31,340 nucleotides of DNA, from positions 1 to 31,340 of the forward strand of contig CAMLSG010000037.1 in the NCBI GenBank assembly GCA_946482635.1, read 5' to 3'. The notes under the pieces are model-generated. The model did not search any database, was not told the origin of the DNA, and saw only the letters and a list, made by a program, of their open reading frames with translations. Positions within the stretch are counted from its first letter, which is position 1; every line of letters starts with the position of its first letter. This DNA comes from an uncultured Duganella sp. GTDB lineage: Bacteria > Pseudomonadota > Gammaproteobacteria > Burkholderiales > Burkholderiaceae. This document shows positions 8,072 through 15,565 of the stretch, piece after piece. The position numbers and the translations under genes were made by a program.

Positions 8072-9421
8072 TCAAAGCATGTTTGGCGAGATGCCGCTTG
8101 CTTCCCGAGAGGCAGCTTCCAACCGTTCGGATTGTTCCTTCGCAAACTCGACAATCTTGTTCACCAGTTCCCGCTCCTCCTTCAGGTAAGGCTGGCTATT
8201 TGCCACCTCGACAGCATGCTGTCGCACCCCATCACGAATGCGCCGGCATTCACGCACCAGCAATTGCCGATCGATTCCGCATCGCTGGGCAAAGTCGGCC
8301 AGCGAGAATGCCTTGATCTGATCGAGATTGAACTCGTCGCCAAACGCCATCGCAAGGTCGTGGGAGAACTGCGGATACTGCACAACGCTTGCCAGGTCAT
8401 ACCAGGGCGCGGCCTGCAGACCGGACCTGTGCACGAAGAAGGAAAAGTTCTTTCCATGGGCATCGCTGTTGCCGATCACTAGCTGGAACAGCGCCCAGCG
8501 CAGCATCGCCTGCCGGTCTGCAGCCTTGCGGGTTGCGTGTTCAAGCAAGCCGAATAGCTTGGGAAGGCTGACACCATCGCGGTACAGCGCAGCCTCGCCT
8601 ACGCTACCGATATTGCGTTCGTATTTGTACGTGGCGGGCAGGTCGCTCGCCTGGCAAGCATCGATGATGTGCTTGCGCTCCACCCACGCTCCACTTGTAC
8701 CGTTATGCGCTATGCGGTCAAAACGGGTGATCGCAAGAACTGGCCGTGGCGTGCGGAGAATGCTCACGGTGGCTGCCGGCAAGCCAAGGCGTTTTGCCAA
8801 TGTCATGCAAAAATGTTCGTTGGCGACCATGTAGGGCAGGCGTGCGTCGGCCGGCTCCGGTTTCAGGATGTGGGTCGATGCCAATGGGAAGTCGGGCAGG
8901 AACATTGGCGCTTCGCCTGGGTCTCCCTTTGCATAGAGCAGCAATTTGTCCTGGTAGCCAGCTACCGACATCCGGACCTTGCCATCCCATTCCACGAGGG
9001 GGCGGGATTCGCGTTCACCGATACGCTCGTCCAGCTCCACAAGGGTTATCTCACGCGGTCGGTTTCTCGCAGGCTCTGTACTGCCGTCCTCACCGAGAGG
9101 CAGGAATCGGAATGCACCTGTGGTCTCCGCACCCAGTGCGCGAATCAATCCGTAGACGTTACTTTTTGCGACACCTTGTGCCGATGCCACGATATCCAGC
9201 GCGCGCCCCTCTGGCAGAAGGTTCTCGATAAAGCGGCGAATCGAGGCCGAGCTACATTCCGTGCCAAGCGGCAGGGCTGGCGAGAGCGCAAACGCCTGGC
9301 GGTCTTGCGACCAGTCGTCCGTGTAGCGCAAAGACCAGGCTTCGTTCAGCGGCTCGTAGCCAATATCCGCGACATGGCGTTTGTGCAGCCATAGGCTTAG
9401 CTGGTGGTTTGACTGGTTCAT
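8072..9421 (-). CDS. hipA: HipA-family toxin, Ser/Thr protein kinase
   Basis: 449 residues, a normal full length for HipA, with an N-terminal subdomain and a PI3/4-like kinase core. Visible motifs are SVAGYQDK (152-159), corresponding to the loop whose Ser is autophosphorylated in E. coli HipA (Ser150; here Ser152), the catalytic GNSDAHGKN (317-325) with Asp320, and YDLAS (341-345) with the metal-binding Asp342. All key residues are present, so the kinase should be active. The known E. coli enzyme phosphorylates glutamyl-tRNA synthetase and induces growth arrest; the target here is not shown. The start codon overlaps the hipB stop (ATGA at 9418-9421), the usual antitoxin-first arrangement. 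Confidence 0.93.
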   Translation of the reverse strand: MNQSNHQLSLWLHKRHVADIGYEPLNEAWSLRYTDDWSQDRQAFALSPALPLGTECSSASIRRFIENLLPEGRALDIVASAQGVAKSNVYGLIRALGAETTGAFRFLPLGEDGSTEPARNRPREITLVELDERIGERESRPLVEWDGKVRMSVAGYQDKLLLYAKGDPGEAPMFLPDFPLASTHILKPEPADARLPYMVANEHFCMTLAKRLGLPAATVSILRTPRPVLAITRFDRIAHNGTSGAWVERKHIIDACQASDLPATYKYERNIGSVGEAALYRDGVSLPKLFGLLEHATRKAADRQAMLRWALFQLVIGNSDAHGKNFSFFVHRSGLQAAPWYDLASVVQYPQFSHDLAMAFGDEFNLDQIKAFSLADFAQRCGIDRQLLVRECRRIRDGVRQHAVEVANSQPYLKEERELVNKIVEFAKEQSERLEAASREASGISPNML

Positions 9422-9720
9422 GCCGTCTCATCACCTGTGAGCTTGTCCTGCGGCAGGCGCTGGAGAAGTTCGTGATCCTTCGGCGCAATAACAAGGGCAA
9501 GGCCAAGACCATCCAGCACCGCCAGCAGTTTGTCTGTACGAATGCCGCCAGCGCCGTTTTCGAGTCGCGACAGCAGGTCCACCGAAACGCCGTTCAGCGC
9601 CGCGGCATCGTCAATGCGCAGTCCTTGCTGTTTGCGGTGCGCTCGTACTTGGCGCCCAACGTCAGCCAACTCTCGTACGACCTGTACTGCCGGCAGCGCC
9701 GCGGAGCTAATTTGGCTCAT
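9418..9720 (-). CDS. hipB: HipB-family antitoxin / Xre-type repressor
   Basis: 100 residues from the ATG at 9720; a TTG at 9750 in frame is possible but less likely. Residues ~15-75 form an Xre-like helix-turn-helix: VGRQVRAHRKQQGLRIDDAA, then ALNGVSVDLLSRLENGAGG as the recognition region, then RTDKLLAVLDGLGLAL. The acidic C-terminal tail resembles the HipA-binding and degradation tail of HipB. Its product should neutralise HipA and repress the operon. No Shine-Dalgarno precedes the ATG: operator O1 ends two bases upstream, so translation may be weak or the message nearly leaderless. Three matching operators lie in the upstream interval. Confidence 0.88.
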   Translation of the reverse strand: MSQISSAALPAVQVVRELADVGRQVRAHRKQQGLRIDDAAALNGVSVDLLSRLENGAGGIRTDKLLAVLDGLGLALVIAPKDHELLQRLPQDKLTGDETA

Positions 9721-9721
9721 A

Positions 9722-9836
9722 TTTCGGAATTTCAGAAAGATCGATGACAATCATCAGTATATTCCAGCTATTTCTGATTTTCCGAAATATCGCAGATATT
9801 TCCCGGCTAGTGTTTAAAATTTCTGATATTCCGAAA
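9722..9836. promoter_or_regulatory. hipBA operator array: three 17-bp inverted repeats at 49-bp spacing, with promoter
   Basis: Three sites share the form TTTC(T/G)GA-N3-TC(C/A)GAAA: O1 9722-9738, O2 9771-9787 and O3 9820-9836. Start-to-start distances are exactly 49 bp for both intervals. On the minus strand a good -10 (TATACT, + coordinates 9756-9761) lies between O1 and O2. O2 covers the expected -35 region and O1 covers the start of the transcript up to the hipB ATG. This layout fits cooperative autorepression by HipB, as known for the multiple operators of E. coli hipBA, though the site sequence differs. O3 faces the ceramidase gene and might also affect it. Confidence 0.7.
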
Positions 9837-9952
9837 CTGCTGGCTTCGGACTTGCTACTGTGGCGTTTTGGCCAAGATCATCGGCAAAAAGAAAAACGCT
9901 GTTATTCTCCAAGTTCGTCGTTTTTCAAACAGCAGCGGCAAAGGGGACGGTC

Positions 9953-11962
9953 ATGACGAAATCTTTTCGGTTCGTGCGCCTGGTTTCTCTGTTGGGCGCA
10001 AGCGTGGTTTGTAGCACGGCATTTGCAGATCCTTTCCTCATCGGGCGCGGCATGTCCGATATCACGGGCGAGGCGGCGGAAGTGGGCATGATGGGGTATG
10101 GCTCGACCTCGCAGGTCACGGCCGGAATCCATATGCGGCAGCGGGCGCGGGCTTTCATCGTGGTGGACCAGGCCAGCGGCAAGCGCATGGTCTTCGTCAA
10201 TAATGACCTGGGCATGGTGTTCCAGGGCGTGCAGCAGGCGGTGCTGCGGCAGTTGCAGGCGCGGTATGGCAGCCTGTATTCGGCGGAGAATGTGATCCTG
10301 TCCGCTACGCATACGCATGGCGGGCCTGGCGGCTTCTCGCACTACGCGCTGTACAACTTCACTACCTACGGCTTCAACCCGCGCACCTTCGATGCGATTG
10401 TCAGTGGCATTGTGGCGGCGATCGACAAGGCGCATCGCGACCTGAAGCCGGGCAGCATCGCAATCGGCAAGGGCGAGCTGACGGATGCGAGCAATAACCG
10501 TTCGAACCCGGCCTACCTGCGCAATCCGCAGGCGGAGCGTGACCGCTGGGGGCGCAATATCGATCCGGAGATGACAGTGTTGCGCTTCAAGCAGGGCAGC
10601 TCCGATGTGGGCGCGATCAGCTGGTTCGCCACGCATGGCGTGTCGATGACGCCCCTGAACCGCTTGATCACGCCGGATAACAAGGGTTATGCGGAGTGGC
10701 GCTGGGAGCATGACCTGAAGGGCGTGCGCTATAACTCGGACGGCGACTTTGTCGCGGCCTTTGCGCAGTCGAATGCGGGCGACATGACGCCGAACCTGAA
10801 CCTGGACGGAACCGGGCCTACGGCCAATGAGCTGGATAACACGCGCATCATCGGCGAGCGGCAGTTGCAGAAGGCGCTGGCCATCTATAACGGCGCGCTG
10901 GAACCGCTGGCGGGGCCGGTCGATTACCGTCAGCGCTATATCGACTTTTCCCGTGTCACGGTGGAGGCGCGCTTTGCGGATGGCGTGGCGCGCAGCACTT
11001 GTCCGGCGGCCATCGGCAGCTCCTTCGCGGCGGGCACGGAGGATGGGCGCGGGCTGGATGGCTTCAATGAAGGCGACCTGGCGGGCAATCCATTCTTTCA
11101 GGCGCTGGGCGGTATCATCGCGCCGGCGCCGCAGTGGGTGCTCGATTGCCAGGGCGTGAAGCCGGTTCTGCTGTCGACGGGTACGCAGACGCCCTTCCCC
11201 TGGTCGCCGGAGGTGCTGCCGGTTTCCATCGTGCGTATCGGGCAGCTGGCGATTATTGCCGCGCCGGCGGAGTTCACCATCATGTCCGGTCGGCGCGTGC
11301 GCGAGACCGTCAAGGCGGCGTTGGGGGATAGCGTGAAGCATGTGGTCTTTGCGGGGTATTCGAATGCCTATTCGGGCTATGTAACCACGCCGGAGGAGTA
11401 CGACGCGCAGCATTACGAAGGCGCTTCCACGCACTTTGGCAAGTGGACGCTCGGGGCTTACCAGCAAAGCTTCCATGAGCTGGCGACGGCCATGCGGCAA
11501 GGAACTGCGGCTGGCGGCAGTGCATTGGTGCGGGATTTGAGCGGCAACCAGATGTCGTTCCAGACCGGGGTGGTGCTGGACAACACGCCAATATTCAAGA
11601 GCTTTGGCGACGTGGTTCAGCAGGCGAATGCAAGCTATTCACGCGGCCAGCGTGTGGACGTTTCGTTCTGGACGGGGCATCCCAAGAACAACCTGCGCCT
11701 GAACGGCACCTTCCTGGAAGTGCAGCGCTGGGATGGTGCTGCATGGCGTACCGTGGCGGTGGATGGCGACTGGAACACAACCTATCGCTGGGTGAGGATC
11801 GATCCGGTGTGGGGCACTTCGCAGGCCGTCATCGGGTGGACCATTCCAGCAGATGCGGCGACCGGGCAGTATCGCATCCGGCATTACGGGGACTACAAGA
11901 ACGGCTGGAATGGCGCCATCTACGGCTTGACGGGAACCAGCCGAACATTCCAGGTCAACTAA
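9953..11962 (+). CDS. Secreted neutral ceramidase
   Basis: 669 residues from the ATG at 9953, preceded by AAAGGGGA; a longer in-frame reading from 9860 adds sequence before a clear signal peptide. The signal peptide is about 25 residues (LVSLLGASVVCSTAFA, then DPF). The neutral/alkaline ceramidase catalytic domain follows: RGMSDITG, then THTHGGPGG with His120 and His122, FATHG with His228, PAEFTIMSG, and YSNAYSGYVTT. It ends with the C-terminal Ig-like domain (GHPKNNLR, then YRIRHYG). The family hydrolyses the amide bond of ceramide using a zinc ion and a Ser nucleophile in the motif NxGxxSPN. Here that position is Thr279 (NAGDMTPN). The gene stands alone between hipBA and a TPR gene; secretion to the periplasm or outside is expected. 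Confidence 0.92.
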   Translation: MTKSFRFVRLVSLLGASVVCSTAFADPFLIGRGMSDITGEAAEVGMMGYGSTSQVTAGIHMRQRARAFIVVDQASGKRMVFVNNDLGMVFQGVQQAVLRQLQARYGSLYSAENVILSATHTHGGPGGFSHYALYNFTTYGFNPRTFDAIVSGIVAAIDKAHRDLKPGSIAIGKGELTDASNNRSNPAYLRNPQAERDRWGRNIDPEMTVLRFKQGSSDVGAISWFATHGVSMTPLNRLITPDNKGYAEWRWEHDLKGVRYNSDGDFVAAFAQSNAGDMTPNLNLDGTGPTANELDNTRIIGERQLQKALAIYNGALEPLAGPVDYRQRYIDFSRVTVEARFADGVARSTCPAAIGSSFAAGTEDGRGLDGFNEGDLAGNPFFQALGGIIAPAPQWVLDCQGVKPVLLSTGTQTPFPWSPEVLPVSIVRIGQLAIIAAPAEFTIMSGRRVRETVKAALGDSVKHVVFAGYSNAYSGYVTTPEEYDAQHYEGASTHFGKWTLGAYQQSFHELATAMRQGTAAGGSALVRDLSGNQMSFQTGVVLDNTPIFKSFGDVVQQANASYSRGQRVDVSFWTGHPKNNLRLNGTFLEVQRWDGAAWRTVAVDGDWNTTYRWVRIDPVWGTSQAVIGWTIPADAATGQYRIRHYGDYKNGWNGAIYGLTGTSRTFQVN

Positions 11963-12002
11963 GCGTTGATCGTCATCAAAGTCCGGACCGGCCAGCCCTG
12001 CC

Positions 12003-12008
12003 TACAAT
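12003..12008 (+). promoter_or_regulatory. Candidate -10 element before the TPR gene
   Basis: TACAAT lies 31 bases before the start codon at 12039, in the 76-base interval after the ceramidase stop. No clear -35 hexamer is found at the right distance, so this is only a weak call. A Shine-Dalgarno (AGGGAG) stands seven bases before the ATG. Confidence 0.3.
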
Positions 12009-12038
12009 CGTGTTCACCCACGATTTAGGGAGCCAACG

Positions 12039-13043
12039 ATGGAATTCCGGGTCTTTGATGACAAGTCAGGCGCGTTCGTCTTTACCGCGCCGGGTTCACA
12101 GGAAACGTCCGACAAGTTCGATCAACTTGTCGAGGCTTTCGAGGATGGGCTGATAAAGCAAAGGCGCATGGCGACCATCTGCGAGAACATGATTCGGGAT
12201 GCTCGTCCGCTGCTACGCCCTTACCACATCCTCGCTACGATCCACTTCTCGAAAGGGAAGCGTGCAAGTGCGCTGGAAACTGCCATGCGCGGGCTCGCGG
12301 CCGTTCATCACTTGATCCCGGACGATTTTTCCGGGCCGTTCCCCTGGCACCACGATGGGAATCGTCCTTACCTGGCGCTGCTGAAAACCATCCTGCTTTG
12401 CTTCATCTCCGATAAGAAGTACGACAAGGCCGCCGACTGGTGCAAGCTGGTACAGCGTGCCGACCCTGACGATAGTTGCGGAACGCGTTTTGTCATCGGC
12501 CACGTCTTGTTGCGGGCGGGCGAGCATGAGCAGGCGCACACCTGGTTTGCCGAGCATGGGGCGGAGTACTCGCCCTACTTTTACGAACTTGGCCTGAGCC
12601 TCTTTCAGCAGGATAAGCTGATCGAGGCTGCTACTGCATTCCGGCGTGGGATAGCGATCAATCCCTATATCGCCGAAATGATCTTTTATGGCCACCAGCC
12701 AAACCCTTATCCGGTCATGCATTTCTGGGCCAATGAAAAGCCGCCGCTGGCCAAGCTGTATCTCGGTTCATACGGCACAATGTGGGAAGATGCCGTGGAG
12801 GCTCAACGCTTTCTTTACTGGCTCTTTAACCAGTCGCATGTGCTGGCGGAGCGTGCCAGGATGATGGCGTGCAGGGAGCAGCGATCCATTGACCTGAGGC
12901 TGCCGCAACCCGATGCGCAAGTTGAACATTACAGGGAACTGGTTGCCGCCATTGACGACGAGGTTTCCAGCGAAATTGTGCAGCGCAGGCCTAACGGCGA
13001 CGGCTTCATGGAGTGGCCGTGGCAAGTCTATAGTGATTCATAA
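12039..13043 (+). CDS. TPR-like helical repeat protein, unknown function
   Basis: 334 residues, no signal peptide or membrane segment. The middle part has tetratricopeptide-like helix pairs, for example HILATIHFSKGKRASALETAM near residue 65, FISDKKYDKAADWCKLVQRA near 125-145, VLLRAGEHEQAHTWFAEHG, and LSLFQQDKLIEAATAFRRG near 190-210. Such repeats bind partner proteins. I do not recognise the C-terminal ~120 residues. A clear Shine-Dalgarno (AGGGAG) supports the start. The last six bases overlap the 3' end of the convergent tssF-like gene (13038-13043), so the two genes share a transcription end zone. Any link to the type VI protein is only suggested by position. Confidence 0.75.
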   Translation: MEFRVFDDKSGAFVFTAPGSQETSDKFDQLVEAFEDGLIKQRRMATICENMIRDARPLLRPYHILATIHFSKGKRASALETAMRGLAAVHHLIPDDFSGPFPWHHDGNRPYLALLKTILLCFISDKKYDKAADWCKLVQRADPDDSCGTRFVIGHVLLRAGEHEQAHTWFAEHGAEYSPYFYELGLSLFQQDKLIEAATAFRRGIAINPYIAEMIFYGHQPNPYPVMHFWANEKPPLAKLYLGSYGTMWEDAVEAQRFLYWLFNQSHVLAERARMMACREQRSIDLRLPQPDAQVEHYRELVAAIDDEVSSEIVQRRPNGDGFMEWPWQVYSDS

Positions 13044-14711
13044 AAGCGGGAGCGTTCCGGAACGGGGCACGGAAAGGTACAGGATCCGGCCCCTGTCGTT
13101 GGCGATACGGAGCTGGGCGAACCGATTCTCGCGCAGCTTGTCGGCCAGCGCCATGGTCAGGATTTCGCCGAACATGTGGATGCTGTGGCCACGCAGGCCA
13201 TCTTCATCGACCAGCAGGGTGAACTCTGTTCCGTGCATGTGGAGCCGTCCCCTCGGGTGCTGTAGCCAGGCGGTGGCGGGCTTGGCGGCCAGGCTGTTCA
13301 TGCTTTCGATGTATGGGCAACCGTGAAGCTGCAGCAGTTGGCGCAGGGCTGGCAGGGTTATCTCCTGTGTGTAGAGGCTTTCACACAGGTCGCCAGGGCT
13401 TGAAACGCGGCGGGCGCTGGCTGGGCCATGCACGAAACGAATCGGGAAACCGCCGGCGCTGGCTTCCGTTGTCAGCCTGGCGCCGGGCTGCGGCAGTTCA
13501 TCGTTCGTGCATGTGAGCTGCACGGAGATCGTTCCTGTTTCCAGCCTGGCCGGGCGCTGCTCGCGGTCTACGAAGGCCAGCGCAAAGCCTTCCTGCTCGT
13601 CCAGTTGCCAGTAAGGGCCAACCTCCGTGTGTGCAGTTCCATGGAAAGGCAGCAGCACGCGGTCGCCGCTGCGGCTCATGAGCGAAACCTTTTCTATGCT
13701 GTAGATACTGCATCCGAGCTGGGTCGGCGCGACGGGGTAGGACTCGCTTCGGCCATCCAAGCGGATCGGAGCGGCGGCTTGGCGGAAGAGGTTGAGGACC
13801 GGTGCGCATGAGAGGCGGAAGTTCGCTGCGCTGGCCTGGCGCAATATCGGGTCACACGGGGGAAGCACTATGTACAGCGTGAGGCCCTTGCAGCTGGCCG
13901 GGCAATGCGCGGCGATGGCCTGCAAGTCGAGGTCAATGAAGTCGAATTTTTGCGGCAGGTGGAAGAATTCCGTCATCAGCCGCGGGCTTTGTTGGCCGGT
14001 CCGCAGTGGCAGGAGGGCTTCGTGGACGGCGGTACCGGCTGAAGCGAATGGCGATGCCGGGATCAGGCGCCAGCTCCCGCCGGCTTCAAGGCAAACACAC
14101 AGGCCATGCATTAGGATGGCATCGAGAAGGCCCGCGCGCAGCCGCGCTTCGCCGTCAACCCAGAGGCGCAGCAGGGGAATGGGCGGCTGGTCGAATACGG
14201 CGCTGTTGGCTGTGGCTTCCAGGCTGATGCCAAGGGCGGACGTGGCTTCGCCCGGGATGCGCAGCGTTGGAGGCAGATCGAGGGTAGGCTGGAACCTTGC
14301 GCTGGCGACAGTGATGGGGGCGATGCAAACATCGCAGGCGGTGGCGAATTTGCTGGCGCCAGCACGCAGGATCGTTCCACGTGGCAGGCGGCTGGCCGTG
14401 CCGATTTCGTTGGGCCGCGCGGCCGAGGTGTCGACCTGGATAATGCCGCAGGCGGGAACTGCACGCAGGTAGTCCGGCTGCAGCGTTTGCAACAGGGCCG
14501 CGTGGAAGTCGCTGCGGCCATTCTCGATGGATTGCTGCATGCTGGCGTTGAGTAGCGCGACCGATTGCAGCAGGCGTTCCACTTCGGGATCGGCGCTGCC
14601 ATCCGCCTCCAGTTCAAGCGCGGCGGCGGTTTGCGGATGCGTGTCGGCATACCGCCTGGTGGCCTGGCGCAGGCGGCCAAGTTCCTGCTCGTAATGGTGC
14701 AGGAGATCCAT
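13038..14711 (-). CDS. tssF: TssF-like type VI secretion baseplate protein (orphan)
   Basis: 557 residues from the ATG at 14711, which has GGGAG upstream; a longer reading to 14789 overlaps the upstream gene. The N terminus is typical for TssF/VasA: MDLLHHYEQELGRLRQATRR, then SADPEVERLLQSVALLNASM and FHAALLQTLQPDYLRAVPAC. TssF forms, with TssG, the wedge of the type VI baseplate. The length is slightly below the usual ~600. No tssE, tssG, sheath, Hcp or ClpV genes are present in the window, so this copy is isolated; the rest of a cluster may lie elsewhere in the genome. It starts two bases after the stop of a membrane protein gene, so the two are co-translated. The family call is by recognised N-terminal pattern; its function in an active T6SS is unproven. 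Confidence 0.78.
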   Translation of the reverse strand: MDLLHHYEQELGRLRQATRRYADTHPQTAAALELEADGSADPEVERLLQSVALLNASMQQSIENGRSDFHAALLQTLQPDYLRAVPACGIIQVDTSAARPNEIGTASRLPRGTILRAGASKFATACDVCIAPITVASARFQPTLDLPPTLRIPGEATSALGISLEATANSAVFDQPPIPLLRLWVDGEARLRAGLLDAILMHGLCVCLEAGGSWRLIPASPFASAGTAVHEALLPLRTGQQSPRLMTEFFHLPQKFDFIDLDLQAIAAHCPASCKGLTLYIVLPPCDPILRQASAANFRLSCAPVLNLFRQAAAPIRLDGRSESYPVAPTQLGCSIYSIEKVSLMSRSGDRVLLPFHGTAHTEVGPYWQLDEQEGFALAFVDREQRPARLETGTISVQLTCTNDELPQPGARLTTEASAGGFPIRFVHGPASARRVSSPGDLCESLYTQEITLPALRQLLQLHGCPYIESMNSLAAKPATAWLQHPRGRLHMHGTEFTLLVDEDGLRGHSIHMFGEILTMALADKLRENRFAQLRIANDRGRILYLSVPRSGTLPLL

Positions 14712-14713
14712 GG

Positions 14714-15472
14714 TCAGCTCCCGCTGCGCAGGCTGACGGCGATCTTCACGCCTGTTTCGCGTTCGAAGCGGCCTAGGCGGAAAATCCACAAGTAGGCGTG
14801 CACCACTGCGCGGGAGAATGCATGCATGGCCATGGGGGTGGTGACAATGGCGCAGATGGCGAGGCTGCCGCCGGCGCGGTCGTAGTCAATGCTGGCTGAG
14901 AGGATCGGGGCGCCGGCGGCGATGGCGGCGATCATGGACCAGCCGTCGATGCGACTTGGCTCGGTGGCATTGCGGCCTACGTGGCTGAGCAAGCCGCTCA
15001 GGGTACTGGCAGTAATGGTGCCGCCTTTCGCTTGCTCCGCCAGGCATGTTTCAAAACGGTGGCCCGTATGCTTGTCGGTGGCGGTGCTCCAGAGGCGCAC
15101 CAGCGTCAGGACTATAGCGCATCCGGCCATGATGGCGATGACCGTCAACCAAGCATCCGCCCGCATCGCGTATGCCGCCAGCACTATCACCGGTGCAGCA
15201 AGCATGCACAAGGGGACAATGTAGATGAAGACCAGCGTGATGATGGCGATGTCCTTCAGGCGTTCTGGGTTGCCGTGCCGCGCAAGGCGCCACATGTAGA
15301 ACACGCCGCCCAGGTGCGCCACGGTCAGGCAGAGTTGCAGGCGCATGCCAAGCGGGTTCACGCTGATCGGCATTGCAAACAGCGACAGCAGCAGGAGCGA
15401 GGTGCCCCAGACCAGGGCGGAGAAGTGCCAGATATTGGGGCGGTGCTGCGCGGCGGATTGTGGCTTGGGCAT
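14714..15472 (-). CDS. Polytopic inner-membrane protein, unknown function
   Basis: 252 residues with about six hydrophobic segments, including ALVWGTSLLLLSLFAMPI (~20-37), LCLTVAHLGGVFYMW (~47-61), IAIITLVFIYIVPLCMLAA (~75-93), WLTVIAIMAGCAIVLTLV (~110-127) and two in the C-terminal third. A soluble loop with Cys and basic residues (KHTGHRFETCLAEQ) lies near 133-146. I do not recognise a family. The stop is two bases from the tssF-like start, so they form a two-gene unit. A part in anchoring a TssF-containing assembly is possible but speculative. The ribosome binding site is weak (GGTGAC). The 93-base gap to fccB upstream contains a short TCAGG/CCTGA inverted repeat (15487-15503) without a T tract. 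Confidence 0.65.
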   Translation of the reverse strand: MPKPQSAAQHRPNIWHFSALVWGTSLLLLSLFAMPISVNPLGMRLQLCLTVAHLGGVFYMWRLARHGNPERLKDIAIITLVFIYIVPLCMLAAPVIVLAAYAMRADAWLTVIAIMAGCAIVLTLVRLWSTATDKHTGHRFETCLAEQAKGGTITASTLSGLLSHVGRNATEPSRIDGWSMIAAIAAGAPILSASIDYDRAGGSLAICAIVTTPMAMHAFSRAVVHAYLWIFRLGRFERETGVKIAVSLRSGS

Positions 15473-15565
15473 GAGGTCACCATTCGTCAGGGGCTAGGCC
15501 TGACAATGGTGGCACTCAAGGGTTCGGCAGCGTTTGAGGTGGAGCAAAGATGCAGCAGGCTGCGA

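Noticed and set aside
9721..9750. TTG start for hipB at 9750
   Set aside because: The added ten residues are encoded by operator O1 and look non-conserved; the ATG at 9720 is more likely, although its ribosome site is poor.
9902..11500. A 532-codon minus-strand frame opposite the ceramidase
   Set aside because: Arg/His-rich shadow frame; the plus strand encodes a recognisable full-length ceramidase.
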